Notes: generated by a model from the letters alone, not told the origin. A DNA stretch of 40,704 bases from Tissierellia bacterium (GCA_012520755.1 JAAYNS010000016.1:1-40704), one strand, 5' to 3'. Shown: positions 7,908 through 16,800, counted from the stretch's first letter. Numbers and translations: made by a program.

Positions 7908-7936
7908 AGTTTATAATAATTTATTAAAATTGTCAA
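7908..7936 (-). promoter_or_regulatory. Promoter of the T-box/trpXYZ operon
   Basis: On the minus strand TTGACA, 17 bases, TAAACT (or TATAAA with a 15-base spacer). The predicted transcript starts near 7900, just before Stem I of the T-box. Confidence 0.65.
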
Positions 7937-7950
7937 TATCTATTTTAATT

Positions 7951-8697
7951 TTAATCATCATTTCCGTTTAATATCCTATACAAAAATTCTTTTGTTCTCT
8001 TTTCTTTTGGATTATTAAAGATTTCTTCAGGCTTTCCTTCTTCAGCTATGACACCTTTATCCATAAATATAACCCTATCTGAAACTTCCCTAGCAAAGCC
8101 CATTTCATGTGTAACCACTAGCATGGTAAGTCCTGATTTTGCAAGGTCTTTCATTACCTTTAGTACCTCTCCTACAGTTTCCGGATCTAATGCACTTGTT
8201 GGCTCATCAAAAAGCATAACATCGGGCTCCATAGACAATGCTCTAGCAATGGCCACACGTTGTTTTTGCCCTCCAGAAAGCTGCTTTGGCATTGCATTAA
8301 TATATTGTGCCATACCTACATTTTCTAAATATTGTAAGGCTATTTTTTCTGCTTCTTCCTTGTTTCTTTTCAGTACTTTTATTTGTCCAACGGTACAATT
8401 GCTTAGTACATTGTGGTTGTTAAATAGATTAAACTGTTGAAACACCATACCAAGTTTAGTTCTATAGGTATATATATTGTGCTCATCATCTAATATATTT
8501 TCTCCATTATATATTATTTCTCCACTAGTGGGTTTTTCTAGAAGGTTGATGCATCTGAGTAGAGTGGATTTACCAGAACCAGAGGATCCTATTATACATG
8601 CTACTTCTCCCTTGTTTACAGAAAAATCTATGTCTTTTAATACTTCATTGCTACCAAACCATTTGCTTAAATGACGAACCTCTATTACTTTTTCCAT
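7951..8697 (-). CDS. Polar amino-acid ABC transporter ATP-binding protein (GlnQ/HisP family), probable lysine importer
   Basis: A 248-residue ATPase. Walker [10 protein letters not shown] is at 37-45, the Q-loop VFQQFNLF follows near residue 90, then the signature LSGGQKQR, Walker [13 protein letters not shown] and the switch [12 protein letters not shown] longer frame begins at a GTG nine bases upstream, but that GTG lies inside the ribosome-binding site AGGAGGTGG, so the ATG beginning MEKVIEV is the start. It is the last gene of a binding protein-permease-ATPase operon headed by a lysine riboswitch, so import of lysine, or lysine with other basic amino acids, is the likely role. Family is certain; substrate is inferred from the riboswitch. 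Confidence 0.9.
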   Translation of the reverse strand: MEKVIEVRHLSKWFGSNEVLKDIDFSVNKGEVACIIGSSGSGKSTLLRCINLLEKPTSGEIIYNGENILDDEHNIYTYRTKLGMVFQQFNLFNNHNVLSNCTVGQIKVLKRNKEEAEKIALQYLENVGMAQYINAMPKQLSGGQKQRVAIARALSMEPDVMLFDEPTSALDPETVGEVLKVMKDLAKSGLTMLVVTHEMGFAREVSDRVIFMDKGVIAEEGKPEEIFNNPKEKRTKEFLYRILNGNDD

Positions 8698-8709
8698 GGT
8701 TCCCACCTC

Positions 8710-9480
8710 CTACCTATCCCTATTCTTTTTATATACTATATCTTCAGGTCTCTCAACTTGCATTTGATTGCCAGCCATAATAAAATTCGCTGGCCCATCC
8801 ATTCTCCGTTCAATACAGCGAAGTATTCTAGTAATTGTTATGGTCATTATTAAATATATAATACTTGCTATAAAGTATGGTTCGAAAAACTTAAATGTTG
8901 CTCCAGCTATAGATTTTGTTTGGAAAAATAATTCAGTAACTGAAATTACATTTAATACGGATGTATCTTTTACATTAATTACGAACTCATTTCCTGTTGC
9001 AGGCAAGATATTTCTAATAACTTGTGGCATAACTACATTTATCATTGTTTGCATATGGTTCATACCAATTGCATGTGATGCTTCAAATTGACCATTATCT
9101 ATTGAAACTATTCCTCCACGAACAATTTCTGACATATATGCACCTGTATTTATGGAGACTATTAGAATACCAGCATATATCCTATTCATCTGTATGCCAA
9201 AAGCTTGAGCTGTCCCATAAAAAATCACCATAGATTGTACTATCATTGGCGTTCCACGGAAGAATTCTACATATATAGCTAGTAGTTTGTTTATAATTTT
9301 TAATACTGTTCTCTTTGTCCCCTTTTCAGGCATAGGAATTGTACGGACTATACCAACAAGTATTCCTATAATAAGACCTATTATAGTACCAATCATTGAT
9401 ATTAGAAGCGTCATTCCTGCTCCACGTAAGAACATTTGCCAGTTATTGGCGAATATATCTGCCATGAGTTGTAGGCTCAT
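8710..9480 (-). CDS. Polar amino-acid ABC transporter permease (HisM family), probable lysine importer
   Basis: A 256-residue membrane protein with about five transmembrane helices and the HisM/GlnP landmarks: FLRGAGMTLLISMIGTIIGL at the N-terminus, YVEFFRGTPMIVQ, AYMSEIVRGGIVSIDNGQFEASHAIGM containing the EAA loop that contacts the ATPase, and PQVIRNILPATGNEFV. The longest frame begins at a GTG 21 bases upstream, but AACAGGAGGGG lies after that codon, so the ATG of MSLQLMADIF is the start. It is separated from the ATPase gene by 12 bases and from the binding-protein gene by about 70 bases that hold a hairpin. It probably forms the membrane channel as a homodimer. Confidence 0.9.
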   Translation of the reverse strand: MSLQLMADIFANNWQMFLRGAGMTLLISMIGTIIGLIIGILVGIVRTIPMPEKGTKRTVLKIINKLLAIYVEFFRGTPMIVQSMVIFYGTAQAFGIQMNRIYAGILIVSINTGAYMSEIVRGGIVSIDNGQFEASHAIGMNHMQTMINVVMPQVIRNILPATGNEFVINVKDTSVLNVISVTELFFQTKSIAGATFKFFEPYFIASIIYLIMTITITRILRCIERRMDGPANFIMAGNQMQVERPEDIVYKKNRDR

Positions 9481-9507
9481 AAAACCCCTCCTGTTAAACA
9501 CGTTAAG

Positions 9508-9538
9508 GGCTGTCCCACCATCATTAAGCGGGCCAGCC
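9508..9538 (-). other. Intercistronic hairpin between binding protein and permease genes
   Basis: On the minus strand GGCTGGCCCGC and GTGGGACAGCC pair with one mismatch and one G-T pair around a 9-base loop. It has no T run, so it is not a terminator; such stems often protect the upstream binding-protein message from 3' decay. Confidence 0.55.
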
Positions 9539-9551
9539 TCATATAACTAAT

Positions 9552-10403
9552 TTATTGTGCTGCTGGTTGATTCAATATTGCATTATCCATTATTTCTTGT
9601 CTTTCTTCATCTGTAATTCCTGCAAGCACTTCATTTATTTGCTCTGTTAATTCGCTTCCTTTTACTATACCAACTGCTATAGCTGTATCATCTGGAGATG
9701 TTTCAAAGCCATCTTCAAATTCAACAAATGTAAAGTTTTGGTTTGCAGCTGATGCACTAACTGCCTCTGGACGTTCGGAAATGTATCCATCAATAATTCC
9801 TGATTCCAGTGCTACTCTCATAGCTGGGAAGTTATCCATTGCTGTTTCTTTTACTACTCCTTCTATTTGGTCTATTACTGTATAGTGGAAAGTATTTAAT
9901 TGAGCAGTTACCTTAGCTCCACTGAAGTCTTGAATGGATGTAGCATTTTCATATGGTCCACCTGCTTTTACTACCATTACTAAGTCTGAATTATAATAGT
10001 TGTCTGAGAAGTCAATAGACTGAGCACGTTCAGCTGTTGGTGACATACCTGCTATAATTGCATCTATCATTCCTGATGTCAAAGCTGGTAATAGTCCATC
10101 CCATTCAATTTTAACAACAACTAATTCCTTTCCTAAACCTTCTGCTATTCTTTTTGCAATCTCAACATCATATCCTCCAGCAAATTCTTGAGCATCTGAT
10201 ATAGGTACTGCTCCATTAGAATCATCCATTTGTGTCCAGTTAAATGGTGGATATCCTGCTTCTAGTCCTACTACAAATGTATCCTTTTGAGTTCCTTGGC
10301 CTTCTGTTGCAGCTGGTGCTGACTCCTGTGTTGATGAACAAGCTGTAAACACAGGTACTAGCAAGATTGCTAATACTAGTAGTATTGATATTCTTTTCTT
10401 CAT
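9552..10403 (-). CDS. Amino-acid ABC transporter substrate-binding lipoprotein (probable lysine-binding)
   Basis: A 283-residue family 3 solute-binding protein. The N-terminus is a lipoprotein signal with lipobox VFTAC around residue 22, followed by an Ala/Thr/Gln-rich linker. The domain shows FVVGLEAGYPPFNW, GGYDVEIAKRIAEGLG, WDGLLPALTSGMIDAIIAGMSPTAERAQSIDFS (ligand-contact region) and a C-terminal VLAGITDEERQEIMD helix. It delivers substrate to the permease and ATPase encoded downstream. The gene is preceded by a lysine aptamer and a terminator, so expression should fall when lysine is abundant, which argues for lysine as substrate. Start: AAGGAGAGATAATAAA before the ATG. Confidence 0.9.
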   Translation of the reverse strand: MKKRISILLVLAILLVPVFTACSSTQESAPAATEGQGTQKDTFVVGLEAGYPPFNWTQMDDSNGAVPISDAQEFAGGYDVEIAKRIAEGLGKELVVVKIEWDGLLPALTSGMIDAIIAGMSPTAERAQSIDFSDNYYNSDLVMVVKAGGPYENATSIQDFSGAKVTAQLNTFHYTVIDQIEGVVKETAMDNFPAMRVALESGIIDGYISERPEAVSASAANQNFTFVEFEDGFETSPDDTAIAVGIVKGSELTEQINEVLAGITDEERQEIMDNAILNQPAAQ

Positions 10404-10445
10404 TTTATTATCTCTCCTTAAATTTTATAATATTCTTTTAGCTTA

Positions 10446-10481
10446 ACAAAAAAATAACACCTAACAGGTATTGTCAGGTGT
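10446..10481 (-). terminator. Lysine riboswitch expression-platform terminator
   Basis: On the minus strand ACACCTGACA and TGTTAGGTGT form a 10-bp stem (one G-T pair) with a 5-base loop, followed by TTATTTTTTT. It lies between the lysine aptamer and the binding-protein gene. Confidence 0.85.
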
Positions 10482-10533
10482 GAATTTACGTATAGTAAAA
10501 ATTAAGACAATCCTCTCTCCTTTCTTACTCTTA

Positions 10534-10711
10534 GTGAGATAGCACAACATTACAGTACGAGTAAATACTGTAATGACAGTTCCATATTTATTAGATATGG
10601 TCCCAGCAACAGATTTTGGTATCTGAAGCTTCGGCGATTGCTCCTTTCACTATACTTCTTTGGATTCCGTCCTCCATATAGTTACTCTTAGAAACCGCAC
10701 CTCTACCTCAC
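10534..10711 (-). promoter_or_regulatory. Lysine riboswitch (L box) aptamer
   Basis: The minus strand carries the L-box signature in order: GTGAGGTAGAGGTGC (P1 5' side and start of the core), AAGAGTAA, GTGAAAGGAGCAATCGCCGAAG (the most conserved core segment), GCTGGGACC, two peripheral hairpins with complementary loops, and GTGCTATCTCAC, which closes P1. P1 pairs 10703-10711 with 10534-10542. Lysine binding should favour the downstream terminator and shut off the ABC importer. The class is clear from the core segment. Confidence 0.93.
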
Positions 10712-10763
10712 CCAAAGGATGAGGATTTTTATTAACTTGTAATTAGTTCACTTACTTTTTAGT

Positions 10764-10792
10764 ATGATAACATTAATATTCTTATATGTCAA
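10764..10792 (-). promoter_or_regulatory. Promoter of the lysine riboswitch/ABC operon
   Basis: On the minus strand TTGACA, 17-base spacer, TATCAT, placing the transcript start near 10757, about 45 bases before the aptamer. The -35 box lies in one arm of a 7-bp inverted repeat (10786-10808). Confidence 0.75.
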
Positions 10793-10822
10793 GTTTTTAT
10801 ATTGACATTTTTTGCAACTTTC

Positions 10823-12658
10823 CTACTCTAGTTCTATACTTCCTGTGTTAAGTGCATAATATCTTCCACGGTTTTCCATTAGCTCATTATGGTCTCCTCG
10901 CTCGATAATCTCTCCCTGTTCAAGTACCATAATTGCATTTGAATCCCTTACTGTGGACAATCTATGGGCAATTACAAAAGTAGTCCTTCCTTCCATTAGC
11001 TTATCCATACCTTCAGATATTAGCTTTTCTGTTCTGGTATCAACAGATGATGTGGCTTCATCTAGTATTAATATTATTGGATCTGCTATTGCTGCCCTTG
11101 CTATGGAGAGCAGTTGCCTTTCCCCTTGTGATAAGTTTCCTCCATCTCTAGATAAGACAGTATCATAGCCTTGAGGCAAATGCTGTATAAAATAATCAGC
11201 ATTGGCAAGTTTTGCTGCCTTTATCACTTCCTCATCAGAAGCATCTAGTCTTCCATATCTTATATTGTCTGCTACTGTCCCTTCGAATAAGTGTACATCT
11301 TGCAGTACTATACTCATTGTACTCCTAAGGTCTTTTTTATTAATCCTATTGATTTCCACTCCATCATATAGGATTGTTCCATTATTTATTTCATAAAACC
11401 TATTGATTAAATTTGTAATTGTTGTTTTTCCAGCTCCTGTTGAACCTACTAAAGCAATTTTCTGTCCAGGTTTGGCATAGATGTCTATATTCTTTAATAC
11501 TTTTTGATCAGACACATAGCCGAAGTCAACATCCTTGAATTTTATATAGCCCTCTACTGGTACGTATTCAAACTTATTATCACTAACTGGTACCTTCCAG
11601 GCCAATTCCTTTTTGCCATTGTATTCCTTGACTAGCCTTACATCTCCATCATCTATTTCAACATCTTCATCTAATATGTCAAATATTCTCTCTGCCCCTG
11701 CTATTGCAGCAAACAGCATATTAAGCTGATTTGAAACATTGGTTATAGGCCTAGATATTGTTCTAGTATACTGTAAAAATGCTGCAATATTTCCAATTGT
11801 TAAGATATTTCTTACTACTAGTAAGGCACCTGCCATAGAAACTAATGCATATAAGACAAATGTTAAACTCCCCATTATAGGCATTAGCATTACACCATAA
11901 GTTGAAGCTTCTGTACTAGACTTTCTTAGCCTTTCGTTTCTTTCACCAAATTCTTCTATGGCACGTTCTTCATAATTGAATACTTTTACAACTTTTTGTC
12001 CTGACATCATCTCTTCTATATAACCATTCATTTCAGATAGTGTAGCCTGTTGAACACGAAAATTCCTAGCTGATTTCTTTCCAATAAATTTTGTCGCTAA
12101 CAACATTACAATTAGCATTACTACCACAAGTAATGTAAGCAAAGGACTAATTATAAACATAATTACAAAGGCCCCTATTATTGTAACTGCTGCTATTACT
12201 ATCTGTGATACACTTTGTTCTAATGCTTGATTTAGTATATCTACGTCATTTGTAAAGGTAGACATTAATTCACCATGTGAATGGGTATCAAAATATGAAA
12301 CTGGCAGTTCTTCCATATGAGAAAACATGTCTTCACGGATTTTATGAACAGTCTTTTGAGCAAGTCTTCCCATAAAGAGATTCCCTACATATTGTGCTAG
12401 GGATACGAATACAACTAACCCACCCATAATTAAGAGATATTTGACAAATAGAGCTTTGTCAAAATTAGTACCCAACAAATCTACTATAGGACTTAGCATA
12501 CCATTGGCTAAAACCTGTGCAATTGAACTTACAAATATAAATACTAATCCTCCGTAGAATAAAGCTCTATTGAATTTAAAATAAGCGAAGAGTCTAATTA
12601 ATGTTTTTCTAGCGTTCTTTGGCGCAACTCCACTGTTTCCTTTCATTCTCGTTCTCAT
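10823..12658 (-). CDS. ABC exporter half-transporter, catalytic-site subunit (heterodimer partner B)
   Basis: A 611-residue fused membrane-ATPase protein of the type IV (multidrug/lipid) exporter family: six transmembrane helices in residues ~30-330, then a nucleotide-binding domain. Walker A is GSTGAGKTT, Walker B LILDEATSSVD with the catalytic Glu, and the switch IAHRLS with His are all canonical, but the signature is LSQGERQLL rather than LSGGQ. The upstream partner gene overlaps by 4 bp (ATGA), and its ATPase has the opposite set of substitutions, so the two form one heterodimeric exporter with one working and one degenerate ATP site, as in TM287/288 and BmrCD. A ~30-residue insert between transmembrane and ATPase domains (ELAWKVPVSDNKFEYVPVEG) is notable. 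Substrate unknown; drugs, lipids or peptides are possible. Confidence 0.9.
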   Translation of the reverse strand: MRTRMKGNSGVAPKNARKTLIRLFAYFKFNRALFYGGLVFIFVSSIAQVLANGMLSPIVDLLGTNFDKALFVKYLLIMGGLVVFVSLAQYVGNLFMGRLAQKTVHKIREDMFSHMEELPVSYFDTHSHGELMSTFTNDVDILNQALEQSVSQIVIAAVTIIGAFVIMFIISPLLTLLVVVMLIVMLLATKFIGKKSARNFRVQQATLSEMNGYIEEMMSGQKVVKVFNYEERAIEEFGERNERLRKSSTEASTYGVMLMPIMGSLTFVLYALVSMAGALLVVRNILTIGNIAAFLQYTRTISRPITNVSNQLNMLFAAIAGAERIFDILDEDVEIDDGDVRLVKEYNGKKELAWKVPVSDNKFEYVPVEGYIKFKDVDFGYVSDQKVLKNIDIYAKPGQKIALVGSTGAGKTTITNLINRFYEINNGTILYDGVEINRINKKDLRSTMSIVLQDVHLFEGTVADNIRYGRLDASDEEVIKAAKLANADYFIQHLPQGYDTVLSRDGGNLSQGERQLLSIARAAIADPIILILDEATSSVDTRTEKLISEGMDKLMEGRTTFVIAHRLSTVRDSNAIMVLEQGEIIERGDHNELMENRGRYYALNTGSIELE

Positions 12659-14379
12659 TCTGAAATTGCCCCCTTTTTCTGCGATTCATATATTTCTCTA
12701 TATATTTTTGATTCCTTCAATAGTGTTTGGTGATTTCCAAATGAATCTATTTCCCCTTCATGCATTACTAGTATTCTATCTGCATCTTGGATAGATTGGA
12801 TTCTTTGACCTATAATTATAGTTGTAATATCTTTTAGTTCTTCCCTAAATACTTTTTGTATTTTAGCATCAGTAGTCATATCTACTGCACTTGTAGAATC
12901 ATCAAGAATTAATATTTTCGGTGATTTAATTAAGGCTCTTGCTATAGTAAGCCTTTGTTTTTGCCCACCTGAGAAGTTTTCTCCACCTTGTTCAACCCTG
13001 TGGTCAAGTCCATCTTCAAATTCTGATACAAACTCCCATGCTTGAGAATATTTTAGAGCTTGAATAATTTCTTCATCTGTAGCATTTTCATTTCCCCACT
13101 TCATATTATCCCTTAGTGTTCCTGAAAATAGTACATTTTTTTGTAATACAAAAGCAACCTGATCTCTTAAGGCCTTAATGTCATATTCTTTAACATCTCT
13201 ACCACCAACAATTACTTTTCCTCTTGTAGCATCATAAAGTCTCGGTATTAGTTGAACCAGGGTAGATTTTGAAGAGCCTGTAGACCCTATAATACCTAAA
13301 ACCTCTCCTGACTTGATTTCAAAGTTAATATTTTTTAATACTAAGTCTGCACTTTTTGGATAACAAAAACAAACCTCTTCAAACTTGATTGAACCATCCA
13401 TTAATTCTTGTTTTGCGTCTGGGATTTCAATTATTTCTGATTCTGTATTAAGAACTTCTACGATTCTGGTCACAGATGCAGAAGCCCTTAGTAACTGCAT
13501 AAAGAACATGGACATTAGCATTAAGGAAATCATAATTTGAGTGATATAAGTTATAAATGATATTAATTCTCCACTACCCATTGTTCCAGCTAAAACCTGA
13601 TAACCGCCAAACCACAAGGCAGCCATTATTGTACCGTAAATTATTAGAAAGAGTATTGGCATTAATAAGATAATAATAGAGACTGCCTTTAATGCTACAT
13701 CTCTTAAATCATCATTTCTTTTCTTAAACTTTTCCTCTTCAAATTCTTCCCTATTAAATGATTTCACAACCTTTATACCTGTTAAGTTCTCTTGAATCAT
13801 TGCATTTACCTTATCTACTTTTGTTTGAAATGCTAGGAATAATGGTCTAGCCTTAGACAAAATTGCAATTATAGATATAAGTGTAACAGGTATTGCAATC
13901 ATAAATACCCTTGCTAGTGAGCTATTGATTTTTATAGCCATCATAAGTGCAAATATCATCATAAAGGGCGCTCTAACTGCTAGACGTAAAGTCATCATGG
14001 TAACTTGACCAAGAGTATTACAGTCATTAGTTAGTCTAGTAATCAAGGATGATACTGAAAAATCATCAAGATTTGCAAAGGAAAAGCCTTGTATTTTCTT
14101 AAACAATTCTTTTCTTACTTCCGATGCAAAACCGTACCCAGCTTTTGCTCCAACATGAGAACTTAATACACCAAATACCATTGCTAAAAGGGCTGAGCCA
14201 ATCATAATAAGTCCTAATCTTAAAATATAATCTATATCTCTATTTGCTATACCCACATCTACTATTAATGACATAAGGTATGGAATAAAAATATCAGAAA
14301 ACACTTCTAATATCATCAATATAGGGCTTGCTATAGCAAACAAAATATATTTTTTCATAAATGGTAGTAACTTCTTCAA
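12655..14379 (-). CDS. ABC exporter half-transporter, degenerate-site subunit (heterodimer partner A)
   Basis: About 574 residues: six transmembrane helices followed by an ATPase domain. The ATPase departs from consensus at three places: Walker A is GSTGSSKST (Ser in place of the Gly before Lys), Walker B is LILDDSTSAVD (Asp in place of catalytic Glu), and the switch is IIGQRIQS (Gln in place of His). Its own signature, FSGGQKQR, is canonical. These are the marks of the non-hydrolysing half of heterodimeric exporters. A TTG 18 bases upstream opens a longer frame, but AAGGAGG lies after it; the TTG six bases after that motif (protein MKKLLPFMKKYIL) is chosen as start. No strong promoter was identified in the ~200 bases upstream. 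Confidence 0.88.
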   Translation of the reverse strand: MKKLLPFMKKYILFAIASPILMILEVFSDIFIPYLMSLIVDVGIANRDIDYILRLGLIMIGSALLAMVFGVLSSHVGAKAGYGFASEVRKELFKKIQGFSFANLDDFSVSSLITRLTNDCNTLGQVTMMTLRLAVRAPFMMIFALMMAIKINSSLARVFMIAIPVTLISIIAILSKARPLFLAFQTKVDKVNAMIQENLTGIKVVKSFNREEFEEEKFKKRNDDLRDVALKAVSIIILLMPILFLIIYGTIMAALWFGGYQVLAGTMGSGELISFITYITQIMISLMLMSMFFMQLLRASASVTRIVEVLNTESEIIEIPDAKQELMDGSIKFEEVCFCYPKSADLVLKNINFEIKSGEVLGIIGSTGSSKSTLVQLIPRLYDATRGKVIVGGRDVKEYDIKALRDQVAFVLQKNVLFSGTLRDNMKWGNENATDEEIIQALKYSQAWEFVSEFEDGLDHRVEQGGENFSGGQKQRLTIARALIKSPKILILDDSTSAVDMTTDAKIQKVFREELKDITTIIIGQRIQSIQDADRILVMHEGEIDSFGNHQTLLKESKIYREIYESQKKGAISE

Positions 14380-14550
14380 TATGGTCCTCCTTGTCAATTA
14401 TTTTATTGTCAATCTATATACTATCAATTCTAATAAGACATTGTGAACATAATGTGACCTTATAGTATTTTTGTGTTTATATACATTTGTGGCAACATTA
14501 TTATGCTATCTTAAATAAGCTACCATGTCAATTTATAAGCTTTTGCATTT

Positions 14551-14593
14551 GAAATCTAAAAGATAATCTATCATGAATTTATGATAGATTATC
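14551..14593 (-). terminator. Intrinsic terminator after the leucine-dehydrogenase-family gene
   Basis: GATAATCTATCAT and its exact complement form a 13-bp stem with a 6-base loop; on the minus strand it is followed by CTTTT. It lies 16 bases after the stop codon. Confidence 0.75.
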
Positions 14594-14608
14594 CTAACTT
14601 AAGATATT

Positions 14609-15673
14609 TTACTTATTATATATAGACTTTACCTTCCTTACTGCTGCTATTCTTTCTTCTGCCATTATATCAGCCGCCTTGTATGTTGGGATATTATCTC
14701 TCTTAGCTATTGCAAATACTTTCTTACAGGAGTCATAGATTTTTGCAGCGTTTGCTAAAGTCTTTTCTCTATTGTATTTACGTCCTAGTATATCGTCAAT
14801 TACATTAATAACTCCACCACTATTTACAACATAATCCGGAACATAGAGTATTCCTTTTTCATCAAGAATATCCCCATGTCTTGATTCTGCTAATTGGTTG
14901 TTAGCTGAACCAGCTATGATTTTGCATTTTAATTGTTCAATACTTGAATCATTTATTATGGCACCTCTTGCACATGGTGAAAAGACATCACATTCTACAC
15001 CATATATTTCATCAAGGCCTACCCCTGTGGCACCTAGTTCTTCTTCAGCCTTTGCAATTGTTTCTTGATCCCTTGTAGTTACAATTAATTTAGCACCAGC
15101 TTCATGTAAAAGCTCTGCTAAAGGCCAACCAACAGCACCTAACCCTTGAATTGCCACAGTTTTCCCATTTATATCATCGCTACCATAAAGCTCATTTAGT
15201 CCTGCTTGTATTCCTTTAAAGACTCCAAAAGCTGTTACAGGAGAAGGATTTCCACTATTTTCTTCTAAACCTACTAGATAATTTGTTTCACGATTAATAT
15301 ATGACATGTCTTCTGTTGTTACATTCATATCTTCTCCAGTTATATATCTACCATTTAATCCTTCAACGAATCTACCAAAGGCCCTAAATAATTCCTCACT
15401 CTTAATCTTCTTTGGATCCCCTATTATAACTGCCTTTGCTCCTCCAATATCAAGTCCTACTGCAGCATTTTTATATGTCATGCCTCTGGCCAATCTTAAT
15501 GCATCTTCTACTGCTTCTTCTTCTGTTTCATAATCCCAAATCCTAGTTCCACCAAGAGCTGGTCCCAATGTTGTGTCATGAATTGCTATTATTGCCTTTA
15601 ATCCAGAGCTTTTATCTTGGCAAAAGATCAATTCTTCATAATCATATTCTTCTAATTTCTTAAATATTTCCAC
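14609..15673 (-). CDS. Leucine dehydrogenase family (Glu/Leu/Phe/Val dehydrogenase)
   Basis: A 354-residue NAD(P)-dependent amino-acid dehydrogenase that aligns along its length with leucine dehydrogenase: [36 protein letters not shown] with the catalytic-site Lys segment GGAKAVI, the Rossmann motif [43 protein letters not shown] and [13 protein letters not shown]. It reversibly deaminates a branched or aliphatic amino acid to its 2-oxo acid. A frame of 412 codons is open upstream, but AGGAGG sits eight bases before a GTG that gives the family N-terminus [15 protein letters not shown]; that GTG is taken as the start. The end of beta strand 2 reads IVTTRD where leucine dehydrogenases have IVTDIN, which may alter cofactor preference. 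It has its own promoter and terminator. Confidence 0.9.
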   Translation of the reverse strand: MEIFKKLEEYDYEELIFCQDKSSGLKAIIAIHDTTLGPALGGTRIWDYETEEEAVEDALRLARGMTYKNAAVGLDIGGAKAVIIGDPKKIKSEELFRAFGRFVEGLNGRYITGEDMNVTTEDMSYINRETNYLVGLEENSGNPSPVTAFGVFKGIQAGLNELYGSDDINGKTVAIQGLGAVGWPLAELLHEAGAKLIVTTRDQETIAKAEEELGATGVGLDEIYGVECDVFSPCARGAIINDSSIEQLKCKIIAGSANNQLAESRHGDILDEKGILYVPDYVVNSGGVINVIDDILGRKYNREKTLANAAKIYDSCKKVFAIAKRDNIPTYKAADIMAEERIAAVRKVKSIYNK

Positions 15674-15761
15674 TAATAACTCCTCCTCATATATGTTAAG
15701 TTTGCTTATTTGAATTATTATTCTCTCTTGGTAATTCTTCTTGGGTGAATTTATGTTATCA

Positions 15762-15790
15762 ATTATATACTTTTTGTTATATAATGACAA
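15762..15790 (-). promoter_or_regulatory. Promoter of the leucine-dehydrogenase-family gene
   Basis: On the minus strand TTGTCA, 17 bases, TATAAT. Transcription should start near 15755, giving a leader of about 80 bases. The -35 overlaps the T run of the preceding terminator. Confidence 0.75.
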
Positions 15791-15828
15791 GAAAAAAACA
15801 GATAAATCATTACTGAAATATCTGTTTT
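15788..15828 (-). terminator. Intrinsic terminator of the pirin gene
   Basis: AAAACAGATA and TATCTGTTTT form a perfect 10-bp stem with a 14-base loop, followed by T residues on the minus strand. Confidence 0.7.
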
Positions 15829-15859
15829 CATTTATCTTTATAATCAATTTATTGACATT

Positions 15860-16702
15860 CTATTTCTTGATAAATGTCCCTTTATCTAAGTCATTAAAGG
15901 CTTGCCTTAACTCTTCTCTTGTATTCATAACTATTGGACCACCCCACGCAACAGGTTCATTAATTTTTTTGCCAGCTAAGAATATGAATCTTGCAACCTT
16001 ATCTCTTGTATTAATTCTTACCCTGTCACCCTCTTCATACAGCACTCCTTGGGGATAAGCTACGATATTTTCCTTTTCCACATCGAAATTTGCTTCTCCT
16101 CGTATAAGGAATGCATAGGCATTGAACTCAGAATTTAAATCGAAAACAAATTCACTATTTGGACTTAACTCAACATCAAAGAAGATTGGCTCAATTTCTT
16201 TTCCACCTTCCATTGGACCTTTTAATCCATTGTATTCTCCTGCAATAATGTGGACAAGTTCAGTTTCCTTTTCATATACAGGAATCATATCCTTTGTAAT
16301 ATCTCCATACTTAGGATCTATCATTTTGTCCTTTGCATGTAAGTTTAACCATATTTGAACCCCTAACATCTTTGGAGCTGGCTTTGGCATTTCTTGATGT
16401 AGTATTCCTGATCCAGCAGTCATCCACTGACAATCACCATCTCTTATTACTCCCTTATTGCCTAAACTATCCTCATGTTCAATTATTCCAGAAACAAGAT
16501 ATGTTACTGTTTCAATTCCTCTGTGTGGGTGCATGGGAAATCCCTTTATATAGTCCTCTGGATTAGTTGAATCAAAGAAGTCCATCATCAAAAAAGGGTC
16601 AAAATCAGGGATATCAGCACTTCCAAAAGTCCTAAACAACTTTACACCTGCACCATCTTGTGCAGCCCTTCCTATAAAGTATTTCTTTATCCTTCTATCC
16701 AT
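15860..16702 (-). CDS. Pirin family protein
   Basis: A 280-residue bicupin. The N-terminal cupin holds the metal ligands of pirins: MHPHRGIETVTY (two His) and GILHQEMP (His and Glu), with QWMTAGSG between; a pirin C-terminal domain follows and ends with VMNTREELRQAFNDL, the usual C-terminal signature. Family members bind Fe(II) or similar metal; some are quercetin 2,3-dioxygenases and others act as redox-linked regulators, so the exact role is open. The longest frame adds 19 residues, but GGAGAGGAGG lies directly before the inner ATG of MDRRIKKYFIG, which also matches the family start. The gene is divergent from a catalase gene, suggesting oxidative-stress linkage. Confidence 0.9.
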   Translation of the reverse strand: MDRRIKKYFIGRAAQDGAGVKLFRTFGSADIPDFDPFLMMDFFDSTNPEDYIKGFPMHPHRGIETVTYLVSGIIEHEDSLGNKGVIRDGDCQWMTAGSGILHQEMPKPAPKMLGVQIWLNLHAKDKMIDPKYGDITKDMIPVYEKETELVHIIAGEYNGLKGPMEGGKEIEPIFFDVELSPNSEFVFDLNSEFNAYAFLIRGEANFDVEKENIVAYPQGVLYEEGDRVRINTRDKVARFIFLAGKKINEPVAWGGPIVMNTREELRQAFNDLDKGTFIKK

Positions 16703-16729
16703 AACTGGCCTCCTCTCCTTAATATTCAT

Positions 16730-16759
16730 ATAATACCCTGAATTTAAGTTGAGTAACAA
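16730..16759 (-). promoter_or_regulatory. Candidate pirin promoter
   Basis: On the minus strand TTGTTA, 18 bases, TATTAT, starting transcription about 21 bases before the start codon. Confidence 0.5.
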
Positions 16760-16800
16760 GATCTATATAAAGCTTATTGTTCCCATATCCTTTTCTTTGT

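Noticed and set aside
14398-14550. Partial inverted repeat ACATT/AATGT and AT-rich motifs upstream of the ABC exporter genes as an operator or promoter
   Set aside because: Arms are only 5 bases and no convincing -35/-10 pair could be fixed; several weak alternatives are equally good.
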